Positions 1-7,425 of a DNA stretch of 10,820 bases are shown here, piece after piece. The position numbers and the translations under genes are program-made. This DNA is from Noviherbaspirillum sp. (GTDB taxonomy: Bacteria > Pseudomonadota > Gammaproteobacteria > Burkholderiales > Burkholderiaceae). Positions within the stretch are counted from its first letter, which is position 1. Each line of letters begins with the position of its first letter. The stretch lies in assembly GCA_028292785.1 (NCBI GenBank), contig JAQGLQ010000206.1, positions 1 to 10,820 of the forward strand, in the 5' to 3' direction. Below the pieces are notes generated by a model. That model ran no database searches, had not been told where the DNA came from, and worked only from the letters and a program-made list of their open reading frames with translations.

Positions 1-1
1 G

Positions 2-2530
2 CGGAATGACAAGGCGCGCAGCGTGGAGCGAATGGCCCATGCGGGTGAACTCGGCGGCATGGCGGAGTTTGCCGGCATAGAAGCAAGCTGGTCGGAGGCG
101 ACACCCGCCGGCCAAGGTCCGACCGGCCGCGCCATTCGCAGCGGTAAGGCAGTGGTTGTGCACGACATTGGCTCGGACCCCGCACTCGTTTCGTGGCGCG
201 AGCTGATACCGCAATATGGATATGCCGGCGTCATCAGTCTGCCGCTGAATGACCAGCACCAGCACACTTTCGGCGCGCTGGTGCTGGTCAGCGCCGAAAT
301 GCGCATCGCCGCCGCGGAGGAGATCGGGTTACTGCAAGAGTTGGCGGATAACCTCGCTTTCGGTATACGGCACCTGCGCACGCAAGAAATCCGCCGTCGC
401 GTCGAAGCCGCCGTGCTTAAGCTGGCAGCCGCCGTTTCCGACAGCGCCGGCTCGGAGTTCTTTGATCAACTGGCACGCAATATGGTGGAAGTGCTGGGCG
501 CCGATGGTGCTTTCGTCGCTCGCCTGGGATCGCCTGAATCGCGCACGCTCCAAACCGTCAGCGTGGTACGCGACGGGAAAGCCGCACCGAATTTCCATTG
601 CTCCCTTGAAGGAACCGCCCTGGAAATCTTCTTGCGCGAATCGGAATGCGTCGTTGCCGGCGACGCAGCCGGACAGCTGCCGGCGGCGCATCCGCTCGGC
701 GCGTTCGGCGGGCGAACCATCGTGGGTTGCCGCCTCGACGACCGGAGCGGCCGGCCGGCGGGTCTGCTTTGCGCGGTATTTCGCGAGCCGGCGGCACAGC
801 TTGAATTCATTACCTCGACGATGCGGATTTTCACGGCGCGCGCCGCACATGAATTGGAGCGGCAGGAAGCCGATGCGCAAATTCGCGAGCAGGCCCTGCT
901 GCTGGATAAGGCGCACGATGCGATAGTGGCGTGCGGCCCCGATTACCGCATCACGCAATGGAACAGCGGTGCCGAACTTCTGTACGGCTGGACCAGGAAC
1001 GAAGCAATGGGGAAGTTCAAGCGCACGCTGTTGTACGCCGAACCGGCGGAGTTCGACAGGGCGGCGGCCGCGGTGGTATCGCAGCGCGAATGGCGCGCCG
1101 AGGTGACGAAGCGGCGCAAGAATGGCGCCACCGTGAAAACCGAGACGCATTGGACCTGCGTGAGCGACGACCAGGGGAACTTGCGGTCGATACTGGAAAT
1201 CGATCGCGACCTGACAGAGCGGAAGGCGGCGGAGCAGGAAATCGAGCGCCTCGCATTTTATGACCAACTCACCGGGTTGCCCAATCGCCGGCTCCTGCTT
1301 GATCGGCTGCAGCACGCATTGGCGGCGGCCAGGCGCAACCGGCAGTTCGGCGCGCTGCTTTTCATCGACCTCGATAATTTCAAGACGCTGAACGATACGC
1401 GCGGCCACGACAAGGGCGATCTGCTGCTGCAGCAGGTGGCCCGGCGGCTCGAAACCTGCGTGCCGCGAAAGAGCGATTCCGTGGCTCGCCTCGGCGGCGA
1501 CGAGTTCGTCGTCATGCTGGAAGACCTGAGCGACAATGAGGCGGGTGCGGCGGCTCATGCCGAAGCCGCGGGCGAGAAAATTCTGGCGGAGCTGAACCTG
1601 CCGTATCAGCTCGGCGATTTCGAGCATCACAGCACGCCGAGCATCGGCATCGCGTTGCTCGACAAAAGAATCAGCGATATCGACGAACTGCTGAAGCGCG
1701 CCGACATGGCGATGTACCAGGCGAAGGCGGCGGGCCGCAATGCGATCCGCTTTTTCGATCCGGACATGCAAACCGTCATCGACGCCCGTGTCGCGCTCGA
1801 AAGCGATTTCCGCCGCGCCCTGCAGCAGCATGAACTGTTGCTGCTCTATCAGCCGCTGATGGATGAGGCGGGCCGCGTCGTCGGCCTGGAAGCGCTGTCA
1901 CGCTGGCAGCACGCGGTGCGCGGCGCGGTGGCGCCGGCGGTTTTCATTCCGCTCGCCGAAGAAAGCGGATTGATTATGCGCTTCGCTCAGTGGGTGCTGG
2001 AAGCGGCCTGCGAGCAACTGGTGCAGTGGACGGCGAGACCGGAAATGCGCCATCTCAGTGTGGCGGTCAACGTCAGCCTGCGCCAGTTCAGGCATCCTGC
2101 GTTCGTGGAGCAGGTGCTCGGCGTGCTCGAAAGAACCGGAGCGCGGCCCGAGAACCTGCGGCTGGAACTCACCGAAAGCATGCTGCTTCATAACCCGGAA
2201 GAGACCCGATCGAAGATGTCGGAACTCGGCGAGCGCGGCATCGGTTTTTCGCTGGATGATTTCGGCACCGGCTATTCTTCTCTTTCCACTTTGAAGCGCC
2301 TGCCGCTGGCCCAGATCAAGATCGACCGCTCCTTCGTGCAAGATCTTCTCACGAATGCGAATGATGCGGCGATCGCGCGCACCATCGTGGCCGTCGGCGA
2401 CAGTCTCGGGCTCGAAGTAGTGGCCGAAGGCGTGGAAACCACCGAGCAGCGCGACTTCCTCGCGCATTACGGCTGCCGCGCTTTCCAGGGCTATCTGTTC
2501 GGTCAGCCGCTGCGCGCCGAACAAGTCTAG
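2..2530 (+). CDS. GAF-GAF-PAS-GGDEF-EAL c-di-GMP signalling protein (5' partial)
   Basis: This is a bifunctional-type cyclic di-GMP enzyme: GGDEF domains make c-di-GMP from two GTP and EAL domains hydrolyse it to pGpG. The frame is open from base 2, so the true start lies upstream; residue numbers here count from the GTG at 23. A first GAF domain (about 1-115) seems to lack its beginning. A second GAF-like segment spans about 125-285, a PAS domain about 290-400, GGDEF about 408-580 and EAL about 590-830. The active-site GGDEF is intact (491-495), and the inhibitory I-site RKSD (482-485) sits at the canonical five-residue spacing. The EAL domain keeps E623-A-L, N683, E715, D745-D746 in DDFGTGYSS, K766, E802 and Q822, so it should be catalytic. 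No membrane helix is seen in the visible part, which suggests a soluble sensor with a GAF/PAS ligand input. The ligand is unknown. Domain calls are sure; the net direction of activity is not. Confidence 0.95.
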   Translation, partial: RNDKARSVERMAHAGELGGMAEFAGIEASWSEATPAGQGPTGRAIRSGKAVVVHDIGSDPALVSWRELIPQYGYAGVISLPLNDQHQHTFGALVLVSAEMRIAAAEEIGLLQELADNLAFGIRHLRTQEIRRRVEAAVLKLAAAVSDSAGSEFFDQLARNMVEVLGADGAFVARLGSPESRTLQTVSVVRDGKAAPNFHCSLEGTALEIFLRESECVVAGDAAGQLPAAHPLGAFGGRTIVGCRLDDRSGRPAGLLCAVFREPAAQLEFITSTMRIFTARAAHELERQEADAQIREQALLLDKAHDAIVACGPDYRITQWNSGAELLYGWTRNEAMGKFKRTLLYAEPAEFDRAAAAVVSQREWRAEVTKRRKNGATVKTETHWTCVSDDQGNLRSILEIDRDLTERKAAEQEIERLAFYDQLTGLPNRRLLLDRLQHALAAARRNRQFGALLFIDLDNFKTLNDTRGHDKGDLLLQQVARRLETCVPRKSDSVARLGGDEFVVMLEDLSDNEAGAAAHAEAAGEKILAELNLPYQLGDFEHHSTPSIGIALLDKRISDIDELLKRADMAMYQAKAAGRNAIRFFDPDMQTVIDARVALESDFRRALQQHELLLLYQPLMDEAGRVVGLEALSRWQHAVRGAVAPAVFIPLAEESGLIMRFAQWVLEAACEQLVQWTARPEMRHLSVAVNVSLRQFRHPAFVEQVLGVLERTGARPENLRLELTESMLLHNPEETRSKMSELGERGIGFSLDDFGTGYSSLSTLKRLPLAQIKIDRSFVQDLLTNANDAAIARTIVAVGDSLGLEVVAEGVETTEQRDFLAHYGCRAFQGYLFGQPLRAEQV

Positions 2531-2620
2531 CCTGTCGCGCCGGATCGTTGAATTTCCGCGTGCGCTTGCGGTCATACCGGTGTTTCCTTCGGAAGATATT
2601 TCACCACGGAGAGAATTCGC

Positions 2621-3661
2621 ATGACAGACATGGTCGTGGCGCGGCCCGAAGGCTTGTATTGCGTTCCCGGCCAGTTTTATATCGACCCATGGCAGCCGGT
2701 CGAACGGGCGGTGATCACCCACGCTCATTCGGATCATGCGCGCGCCGGCAGCGCCCGCTATCTCGCCGCGCAGGACGGCGAGGGCTTGCTGCGTTCGCGT
2801 CTCGGCCAGATACATCTCGACACGCTAGCCTACGGCGAACGCATCACGCAAAACGGCGTCGCCATATCGCTGCATCCGGCGGGCCATGTGCTCGGTTCGG
2901 CCCAGGTCAGGCTCGAATTCGGCGGTGAAGTGTGGGTGGTCTCCGGCGACTACAAGCTCGAAGCGGACCGCACCAGCGTGCCGTTCGAGCCCGTTCCCTG
3001 CGACACTTTCATCACCGAATCCACTTTCGGCCTGCCGATCTATCGCTGGCGGCCGCAAGCTGACATCTTCGACGATATCAACGACTGGTGGCGGCGTAAC
3101 GCAGAGCACGGCCGCGCAAGCGTGCTGTTCTGCTATGCGCTGGGCAAGGCGCAGCGCATTCTGTCCGGCGTCGATCCGGATATCGGGTTAATCATCTGCC
3201 ATGGCGCGGTCGAAGCGCTCAACCGGATATATCGGGATGCGGGCGTGATGCTGCCCCCGACGCGCAATGCGACGGATGCAGGCGCGAAAGCGGACCTGAA
3301 ACGCGCACTGGTGCTGGCGCCGCCATCGGCCGCCAATTCGCCCTGGATGAAACGATTCGGTGATTACAGCGACGCATTCGCCAGCGGCTGGATGCAGCTG
3401 CGCGGCGCGCGCCGGCGGCGTGCGGTCGACCGGGGCTTCGTGCTTTCGGATCACGCCGACTGGCCCGACCTGATGAACGCGATTGCGGCAACGAAAGCAC
3501 GGCGCGTGATCGTCACGCATGGGCAGATTCCGATGATGGTGCGCTGGTTGCGGCAACAGGGCCTCGATGCGGGCGCGTTCCAGACTGCTTACGGAACCGA
3601 AGAGGATGTCGCGCCCATCGACGAATCCGCGCCACGCATGGCGGGAGCGGCCGATGCGTGA
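2621..3661 (+). CDS. Ligase-associated DNA exonuclease, metallo-beta-lactamase/beta-CASP family
   Basis: This is a 346-residue metallo-beta-lactamase-fold nuclease of the 'ligase-associated DNA exonuclease' family (beta-CASP type, related to SNM1/YSH1). Family members are thought to process DNA ends for the ligase encoded beside them. The metal-binding signature HAHSDH is at 34-39, with H85/H89 in HPAGH, D110 in SGDYK, D277-H278 in LSDHAD and H300 in VTHGQ, so the metal site appears complete. There is no signal peptide, hence a cytoplasmic enzyme. The ATG start at 2621 has GGAGAG (2608-2613) seven bases upstream. The stop overlaps the start of the ligase gene, as expected for an operon in which the two act in one repair pathway. 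Family assignment rests on motifs plus the neighbour. The polarity and substrate preference of this particular protein are inferred from the family. Confidence 0.9.
   Translation: MTDMVVARPEGLYCVPGQFYIDPWQPVERAVITHAHSDHARAGSARYLAAQDGEGLLRSRLGQIHLDTLAYGERITQNGVAISLHPAGHVLGSAQVRLEFGGEVWVVSGDYKLEADRTSVPFEPVPCDTFITESTFGLPIYRWRPQADIFDDINDWWRRNAEHGRASVLFCYALGKAQRILSGVDPDIGLIICHGAVEALNRIYRDAGVMLPPTRNATDAGAKADLKRALVLAPPSAANSPWMKRFGDYSDAFASGWMQLRGARRRRAVDRGFVLSDHADWPDLMNAIAATKARRVIVTHGQIPMMVRWLRQQGLDAGAFQTAYGTEEDVAPIDESAPRMAGAADA
3643..3661 (+). promoter_or_regulatory. Ribosome binding site and 8-base stop/start overlap between exonuclease and ligase
   Basis: GGGAG at 3643-3647 lies six bases before the ATG at 3654, inside the last codons of the exonuclease gene. 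The exonuclease TGA (3659-3661) falls within the first codons of the ligase (ATGCGTGA). This arrangement supports the shorter ligase start and coupled translation. Confidence 0.75.
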
Positions 3662-5276
3662 ATTCGCGCGGTTGTATGCGGAGCTGGACGAGACGACGTC
3701 GACCAGCCGCAAGATCGAGGCCATGAAAAATTATTTCAGCCGCGCCGACCCCGAGAACGCCGCCTGGGCCGTGTATTTTCTGGCCGGCGGCAAGCCGCGC
3801 CAGGCGGTGCCGACCAAGCTGCTGCGGCAATTCGCGATCGAGTATGCCGGCATCGATGACTGGCTTTTCGACGAGTGCTATCACGCAGTCGGAGATTTCG
3901 CCGAAACCATCGCCCATCTGCTGCCGGCGCCGAAACATCAATCGGATATCGGGCTCGCAGCCTGGATGCTGGAGCGCATCGCGCCCCTGCGCGGCGCATC
4001 GCCCGAGCAGATACGCGCCGCCATGTTCGACTATTGGGACCAGCTCGATCCGCCGCAACGCTTCCTGCTGCTCAAGCTGATCGGCGGCGGCTTGCGCGTC
4101 GGCGTTTCGCGACTGCTGGTGACGCGAGCGCTTGGCGAAGTCGCCGGCGTCGACGGCAAACTCATCGCGCAGCGACTGATGGGTTGGACCGACGGCAAGG
4201 TGTCGCCGAGCGGCGAGCAGTTCACCCGCCTGCTGCAAGCCCACAGCGCGCAGGAACACTCCATGCGCGGCGGCCAGCCCTATCCGTTTTTTCTCGCTCA
4301 TCAACTGCAGGGCGAACCACGTTCGCTCGGTCCGATCGAAGAATGGCAAGCCGAATGGAAATACGATGGCATCCGCGCGCAACTCGTACGTCGCGGCGGC
4401 CAGACCTGGCTATGGTCGCGCGGCGAGGACTTGATCACCGACCGCTTTCCGGAAATCGCCGGAATCTCTCTGCCGGACGGCACTGTCGTCGATGGCGAAA
4501 TCCTTATCTGGAAAAACGGCGCTCCCGCACCTTTCGCAGCGCTGCAGCAGCGCATCGGCCGCAAAACCCTATCGGCCAACATGCTGGGCGAACTGCCCGC
4601 CGTGCTGGTGGCCTACGATGTGCTGGAAGCGGATGGCGTCGACATGCGCGATGCGTCTCAGGCGCAGCGGCGGCAACTGCTGGAACAGTTGGTCGCCGTC
4701 ACCGGCGTGTCTGCGCTCAAGCTTTCGCCGCTGGTCGTCGCGAATAGCTGGGACGAGCTTGCGGCGCTGCGCGAAACTTCGCGCGGGCGCTTCGTTGAAG
4801 GACTCATGCTCAAGGGTGTCGGCAGCCGCTATGGTGTCGGGCGCACAAAAGACAGCGGCACATGGTGGAAATGGAAGATCGATCCATATTCGGTCGACGC
4901 GGTACTCGTCTATGCGCAGGGCGGCAATGGCCGCCGCGCTTCGCTCTTCACCGATTACACCTTCGCGGTATGGGATGAGGAGGAGAACGGCATGCGCAAA
5001 CTCGTGCCGTTCGCGAAGGCTTATTCCGGGCTCACTGATCAGGAAATACGCGAAGTCGATGCGGCGATCCGCCGCACTACCGTCGAAACTTTCGGGCCGG
5101 TGCGCAGCGTCCAACCGACCATGGTATTCGAAATCGGTTTTGAAGGCATCGCCCGCTCGCCGCGCCACAAGTCGGGAATCGCGGTGCGCTTTCCGCGCAT
5201 TCTGCGCATACGCGCTGACAAGGCGGTCGAGGATGCCGACTCACTCGACACATTAAAGGCTTTGCTCAACGCCTGA
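3654..5276 (+). CDS. ATP-dependent DNA ligase (bacterial, exonuclease-linked type)
   Basis: This is a 540-residue ATP-dependent DNA ligase that seals nicks through a lysyl-AMP intermediate. An N-terminal helical DNA-binding domain (about 1-200) precedes the nucleotidyltransferase domain. Motif I is KYDG at 236-239, with K236 the AMP-accepting lysine. The others visible are SRGE (255-258), DGE (280-282), YDVLE (from 321), EGLMLK (382-387) and WWKWK (404-408). An OB-fold domain follows to the C-terminus. All nucleotidyltransferase motifs look intact. The frame is open further upstream (an ATG exists at 3567), but I chose the ATG at 3654. It has GGGAG (3643-3647) at six bases, gives the usual family length, and overlaps the exonuclease stop by eight bases, indicating translational coupling. 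Family knowledge links this pair to an Lhr-like helicase and a metallophosphoesterase; neither is in the window. It lacks the LigD primase and 3'-phosphoesterase domains, so it is not the Ku-dependent LigD. Confidence 0.93.
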   Translation: MREFARLYAELDETTSTSRKIEAMKNYFSRADPENAAWAVYFLAGGKPRQAVPTKLLRQFAIEYAGIDDWLFDECYHAVGDFAETIAHLLPAPKHQSDIGLAAWMLERIAPLRGASPEQIRAAMFDYWDQLDPPQRFLLLKLIGGGLRVGVSRLLVTRALGEVAGVDGKLIAQRLMGWTDGKVSPSGEQFTRLLQAHSAQEHSMRGGQPYPFFLAHQLQGEPRSLGPIEEWQAEWKYDGIRAQLVRRGGQTWLWSRGEDLITDRFPEIAGISLPDGTVVDGEILIWKNGAPAPFAALQQRIGRKTLSANMLGELPAVLVAYDVLEADGVDMRDASQAQRRQLLEQLVAVTGVSALKLSPLVVANSWDELAALRETSRGRFVEGLMLKGVGSRYGVGRTKDSGTWWKWKIDPYSVDAVLVYAQGGNGRRASLFTDYTFAVWDEEENGMRKLVPFAKAYSGLTDQEIREVDAAIRRTTVETFGPVRSVQPTMVFEIGFEGIARSPRHKSGIAVRFPRILRIRADKAVEDADSLDTLKALLNA

Positions 5277-5374
5277 ATGCATGATTTGACGCAAGGGAGA
5301 AGCAGTTAATGCATGCGCGGTGCGCCACGGCACGGCCAAACCGTGAACTACGGTGCGCGACTGTTATCTTATTG

Positions 5375-5403
5375 GCAATGCCTGCTGCATTGCAGACATT
5401 GCA
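5375..5403. repeat. Perfect 7-base inverted repeat plus CATTGCA direct repeat in a small-gene leader
   Basis: GCAATGC (5375-5381) and GCATTGC (5387-5393) are exact reverse complements separated by five bases. CATTGCA also occurs twice as a direct repeat (5388-5394 and 5397-5403). The element ends 23 bases before the start of the 25-residue membrane protein. It could be an operator or a hairpin in the 5' untranslated region; the sequence does not decide. No U-tract follows, so it is not an intrinsic terminator. Confidence 0.5.
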
Positions 5404-5426
5404 CTTACCACTTCATGGAGGAAATC

Positions 5427-5504
5427 ATGGGCAAGTATTTCATTGCGTGGCTGCTTGGCGTGCCGGCGATCGTCTTGGTGCTGCTTTATTTCTTCTTCCG
5501 CTAG
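5427..5504 (+). CDS. 25-residue single-pass membrane microprotein
   Basis: A very small gene encodes a protein beginning MGKYFIAWLLGVP and ending in FFFR. After the short polar start (G2, K3, Y4), almost the whole chain is one hydrophobic helix (about residues 5-24) closed by a terminal arginine. A strong ribosome binding site GGAGG (5417-5421) stands five bases before the ATG, which is the main support for translation. The product is probably an inner-membrane single-span protein. Its function is unknown; I have an impression of similar 25-30 residue proteins in other beta-proteobacteria but cannot verify it. It follows the ligase by 150 bases, so it could be a separate transcript headed by the inverted repeat at 5375-5393. 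Longer overlapping frames (from 5309, 5313 and 5353) either lack a good ribosome binding site or read out of frame, and are less convincing. Confidence 0.65.
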   Translation: MGKYFIAWLLGVPAIVLVLLYFFFR

Positions 5505-5732
5505 GAGGATAGGGCAACCTCCGTGCGTATTTAAATCGATGGAATAAGTGCGCCGGGGGTTGTCGTTCCTTCTACGAAGCGGTTTTCCATTTTGTTGGCC
5601 TGGTTCAGATAGCCGTCCGCAAGGTGTCGGATTTCGTATCCGCACGGCATAACTTTTTGCTTCACGTCAAACATCCCGATTGCAGGCGGCATAGACTCAC
5701 ATCATTCACTAATCAACCGGGGAGATGGAAAA

Positions 5733-5918
5733 ATGGACAAGCCGCAGACACCATACGAGCAGGCGAGCTACGATTTGAACAAGTTCAGGGAGCGTCGGAT
5801 GTCCGAACGCCGTGCGACTCCCCGAGGCACCGCCGACCGTCGCGGTTCGCCGTCCGAGACCGGCGCCATGCAGAACGCACAGAAGCGCGAGTCCGATCCG
5901 AATCAGGAATCGGCATAA
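5733..5918 (+). CDS. Small charged hypothetical protein (61 aa)
   Basis: A 61-residue hydrophilic protein starts at an ATG preceded by GGGGAG (5719-5724) with eight bases of spacing. It has no hydrophobic segment, no cysteine and no signal peptide. It is rich in Arg, Glu, Ser, Pro and Gln, with a clustered pattern ERRMSERRATPRGTADRR in the middle (about residues 20-37), so it is likely largely disordered and cytoplasmic. I do not recognise a family. The arginine-rich middle could bind nucleic acid or an acidic partner, but that is speculation. A 9-base perfect inverted repeat begins 11 bases after the stop and may mark the transcript end. Coding status rests on the good ribosome binding site and on the lack of a competing frame with better signals. 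Confidence 0.6.
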   Translation: MDKPQTPYEQASYDLNKFRERRMSERRATPRGTADRRGSPSETGAMQNAQKRESDPNQESA

Positions 5919-5929
5919 TTCTTTTTCAT

Positions 5930-5957
5930 GCCGGACGTACGGTTACGGACGTCCGGC
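5930..5957 (+). terminator. Hairpin after the 61-aa gene, possible terminator
   Basis: GCCGGACGT (5930-5938) pairs perfectly with ACGTCCGGC (5949-5957) across a 10-base loop, starting 11 bases after the stop codon. The stem is stable and well placed, but the sequence after it (AATGTTGTGTTG) is only mildly T-rich and has no true U-tract. It may be a weak terminator, a 3'-end stabilising hairpin or a protein site. Confidence 0.4.
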
Positions 5958-5973
5958 AATGTTGTGTTGCCGC

Positions 5974-6041
5974 CTGCAGTCTGCAGTGCCTGAAATACGT
6001 GTAAGCTCGTCAGTACACATGCATTTCTACCGTTCTACCGT
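5974..6041. repeat. Two short tandem duplications
   Basis: CTGCAGT is repeated directly at 5974-5980 and 5981-5987, and TCTACCGT at 6026-6033 and 6034-6041. They lie in the 221-base non-coding gap between the 61-aa gene and the convergent Bug gene. They look like replication-slippage duplications; no function is evident. I see no convincing gene in this gap. Confidence 0.4.
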
Positions 6042-6139
6042 TTCAAGGGATTCGAGCAACGCATGGCGTGGAACTTGTGACCGCGCGTGCATATCCATAG
6101 CGCCTGTTGCGCATCACCGACACGCCTCTCCCGCCATTC

Positions 6140-7105
6140 TTATTCCGCATCGATACCCGCCGCGCGCACGGCACGCCCCCATTTTTCCAGCTCTGACCGG
6201 GTAAATGCATCCAGCTCGTCCGGCGTCGATGGCGTTGGCGTGTTCCCGGTGCGGCCGAAGAATTCGGCGGCCTCGCTCGATGTCAGCGCGCCGCGTATCA
6301 GTTCATTGAGACGGTCGATGACCGGCCTCGGTGTTTTCGCGGGAACGTAGGCTGCGGTCCAGATCAGCAGATCGAATCCTGGCAGGCCGGACTCGATCAT
6401 CGTCGGCACATTGGGCAAGGTCGGAACGCGCTTTGCGCCGGTGACGGCCAGTGCGCGCAGGGCGCCCGACCTGATCTGGGGCACGGCGGTCGCCATGTCG
6501 GGAAACATCACGTCGACGTGCCCGGCCAGCAGATCGGTAAGGCCCTGCGGAACGCCTTTATAGGGAACGTGCAGCAGATCGACGCCGCCGATCTGTTTAT
6601 AGAACTCGCCGGCAAGCCGCGAACTCGCATTGCCGCTTGCAAACGCCAGTCTTCCCGGCGCCTGTTTGGCGCGCGCGGTCAGATCCGCGACGCTCTTTAT
6701 CCGCTCATCGTTGCCGCGCGCGACGAACAGCATGGGCTGCGCTGAAATCCTCGTGACCGGCGCGAAATCCTTGATCGGGTCATACGGGAGTTTCTTGAAG
6801 AGATGCGGATTGAGGGCATGGGTGGTTGCAGCTGTCAAAAACACCGTATGCCCGTCCGGCGCGGCGCGCGCCACCGTCTGGGCCGCGATGAAACCGTTCG
6901 CGCCCGCGCTGTTTTCGACAATGACCGATTGCCCCGTCTGTTGCGCCATCTTCTGCGCGATAAAGCGTGCGGAATTGTCCAGGCCGCTGCCGGCAGGGAA
7001 GGGGACCACGATCCGGATCAGCTTCGACGGGTAGGCCGATTGCGCAAGACCCTCGCCCGACAAAAGCACACCGAACGAAAACAGGGCAGCCACGAGTTTT
7101 TGCAT
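6140..7105 (-). CDS. Bug-family (TctC-like) tripartite tricarboxylate transporter substrate-binding protein
   Basis: A 321-residue periplasmic solute-binding protein of the Bug/TctC family, whose members bind small carboxylates or related compounds for TctAB-type transporters or for sensing. A Sec signal peptide is clear: MQK, then a hydrophobic core, with probable cleavage near GLAQSA (about residues 19-24). The mature start YPSKLIRIVVPFPAGSG is the family hallmark and contributes to the ligand pocket. Typical later motifs are FASGNASSRLAGE, LLHVPYKG, DVMFPD and VPTLPNVPTMIESGLPGFD. I chose the ATG at 7105 because AAGGAG (7111-7116) lies five bases upstream and the signal peptide then starts properly. 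The frame continues to an ATG at 7153 that would add 16 non-signal residues. No tctA or tctB membrane subunit is nearby, so it is an orphan binding protein, common in Burkholderiales. The ligand cannot be predicted. Confidence 0.93.
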   Translation of the reverse strand: MQKLVAALFSFGVLLSGEGLAQSAYPSKLIRIVVPFPAGSGLDNSARFIAQKMAQQTGQSVIVENSAGANGFIAAQTVARAAPDGHTVFLTAATTHALNPHLFKKLPYDPIKDFAPVTRISAQPMLFVARGNDERIKSVADLTARAKQAPGRLAFASGNASSRLAGEFYKQIGGVDLLHVPYKGVPQGLTDLLAGHVDVMFPDMATAVPQIRSGALRALAVTGAKRVPTLPNVPTMIESGLPGFDLLIWTAAYVPAKTPRPVIDRLNELIRGALTSSEAAEFFGRTGNTPTPSTPDELDAFTRSELEKWGRAVRAAGIDAE

Positions 7106-7425
7106 TGCGTCTCCTTTATTTGGCATTTCTTCGATGCGCAAACTGTTATGCATGATTTAATTTTGCAGACGATACACGAATTGATTCGGGCTTGCAGATG
7201 CGCCGCCCATGGTCTCGCCGGCATGACGCGGCCGCAGGCTTCGGCGGGCGCAGGTTGCGATCCGGTCTCTCGTTTGACCGCTATCGGATTCGCTTCCAAT
7301 TAATCGGCCATCACGAATCCGATTGCGAAGCGCCGGCATATCGCAAAGGTGAGGTCAGGCGAAGCGTTGCGGTGCACGCTCGCGTCCTTGCACGGACGAA
7401 CAAAAAAATTCGACAAATTAACGCC
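7106..7425. other. 320-base non-coding stretch upstream of the Bug gene
   Basis: This gap should carry the minus-strand promoter of the Bug gene and the transcript end of the 134-aa gene. I see the Bug ribosome binding site (7111-7116), a perfect 10-base inverted repeat (7283-7323), and a small hairpin CGTCC/GGACG (7383-7387 and 7394-7398) beside an A-run (7402-7408). I find no convincing promoter hexamers, intrinsic terminator or additional gene with a ribosome binding site. Confidence 0.5.
7283..7323. repeat. Perfect 10-base inverted repeat with 21-base spacer
   Basis: ATCGGATTCG (7283-7292) and CGAATCCGAT (7314-7323) are exact reverse complements. They lie about 180 bases upstream of the Bug gene start and about 100 bases beyond the stop of the 134-aa gene. 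No U-tract follows on either strand, so an intrinsic terminator is unlikely. A regulator binding site with separated half-sites or an RNA stem are possible. Confidence 0.5.

Noticed and set aside
329..1831. Long minus-strand open frame of 500 codons opposite the GGDEF-EAL gene
   Set aside because: It is antisense to clear GAF, PAS and GGDEF domains, has no recognisable motif, and is a usual by-product of GC-rich codon use.
1898..2815. Minus-strand frame of 305 codons across the EAL domain and the exonuclease start
   Set aside because: It covers two well-supported plus-strand genes and the intergenic region, with no domain pattern of its own.
3513..4382. Minus-strand frame of 289 codons opposite the exonuclease-ligase junction
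   Set aside because: It is a shadow of the ligase gene; the plus strand carries catalytic motifs in the same stretch.
5309..5512. 67-codon frame from an ATG preceded by AGGGAGA
   Set aside because: The frame is different from the 25-aa gene it overlaps, the product has no coherent pattern, and the internal GGAGG with its hydrophobic product is the better reading.
5503..5522. AGGAGG...CCTCC hairpin right after the 25-aa gene as terminator, or as a ribosome binding site for a further gene
   Set aside because: Only five base pairs with no U-tract, and no start codon at a suitable distance opening a credible frame.
5930..6041. Possible CRISPR-like or mobile-element repeats in the 5.9-6.05 kb gap
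   Set aside because: The repeats are only 7-9 bases long, unequal, without regular spacers, and there is no transposase or target-site duplication.
7383..7408. Small hairpin CGTCC/GGACG next to a run of seven A as a terminator of the 134-aa gene
   Set aside because: On the minus strand the T-run comes before the stem rather than after it, and on the plus strand the run is A, so it does not fit an intrinsic terminator.
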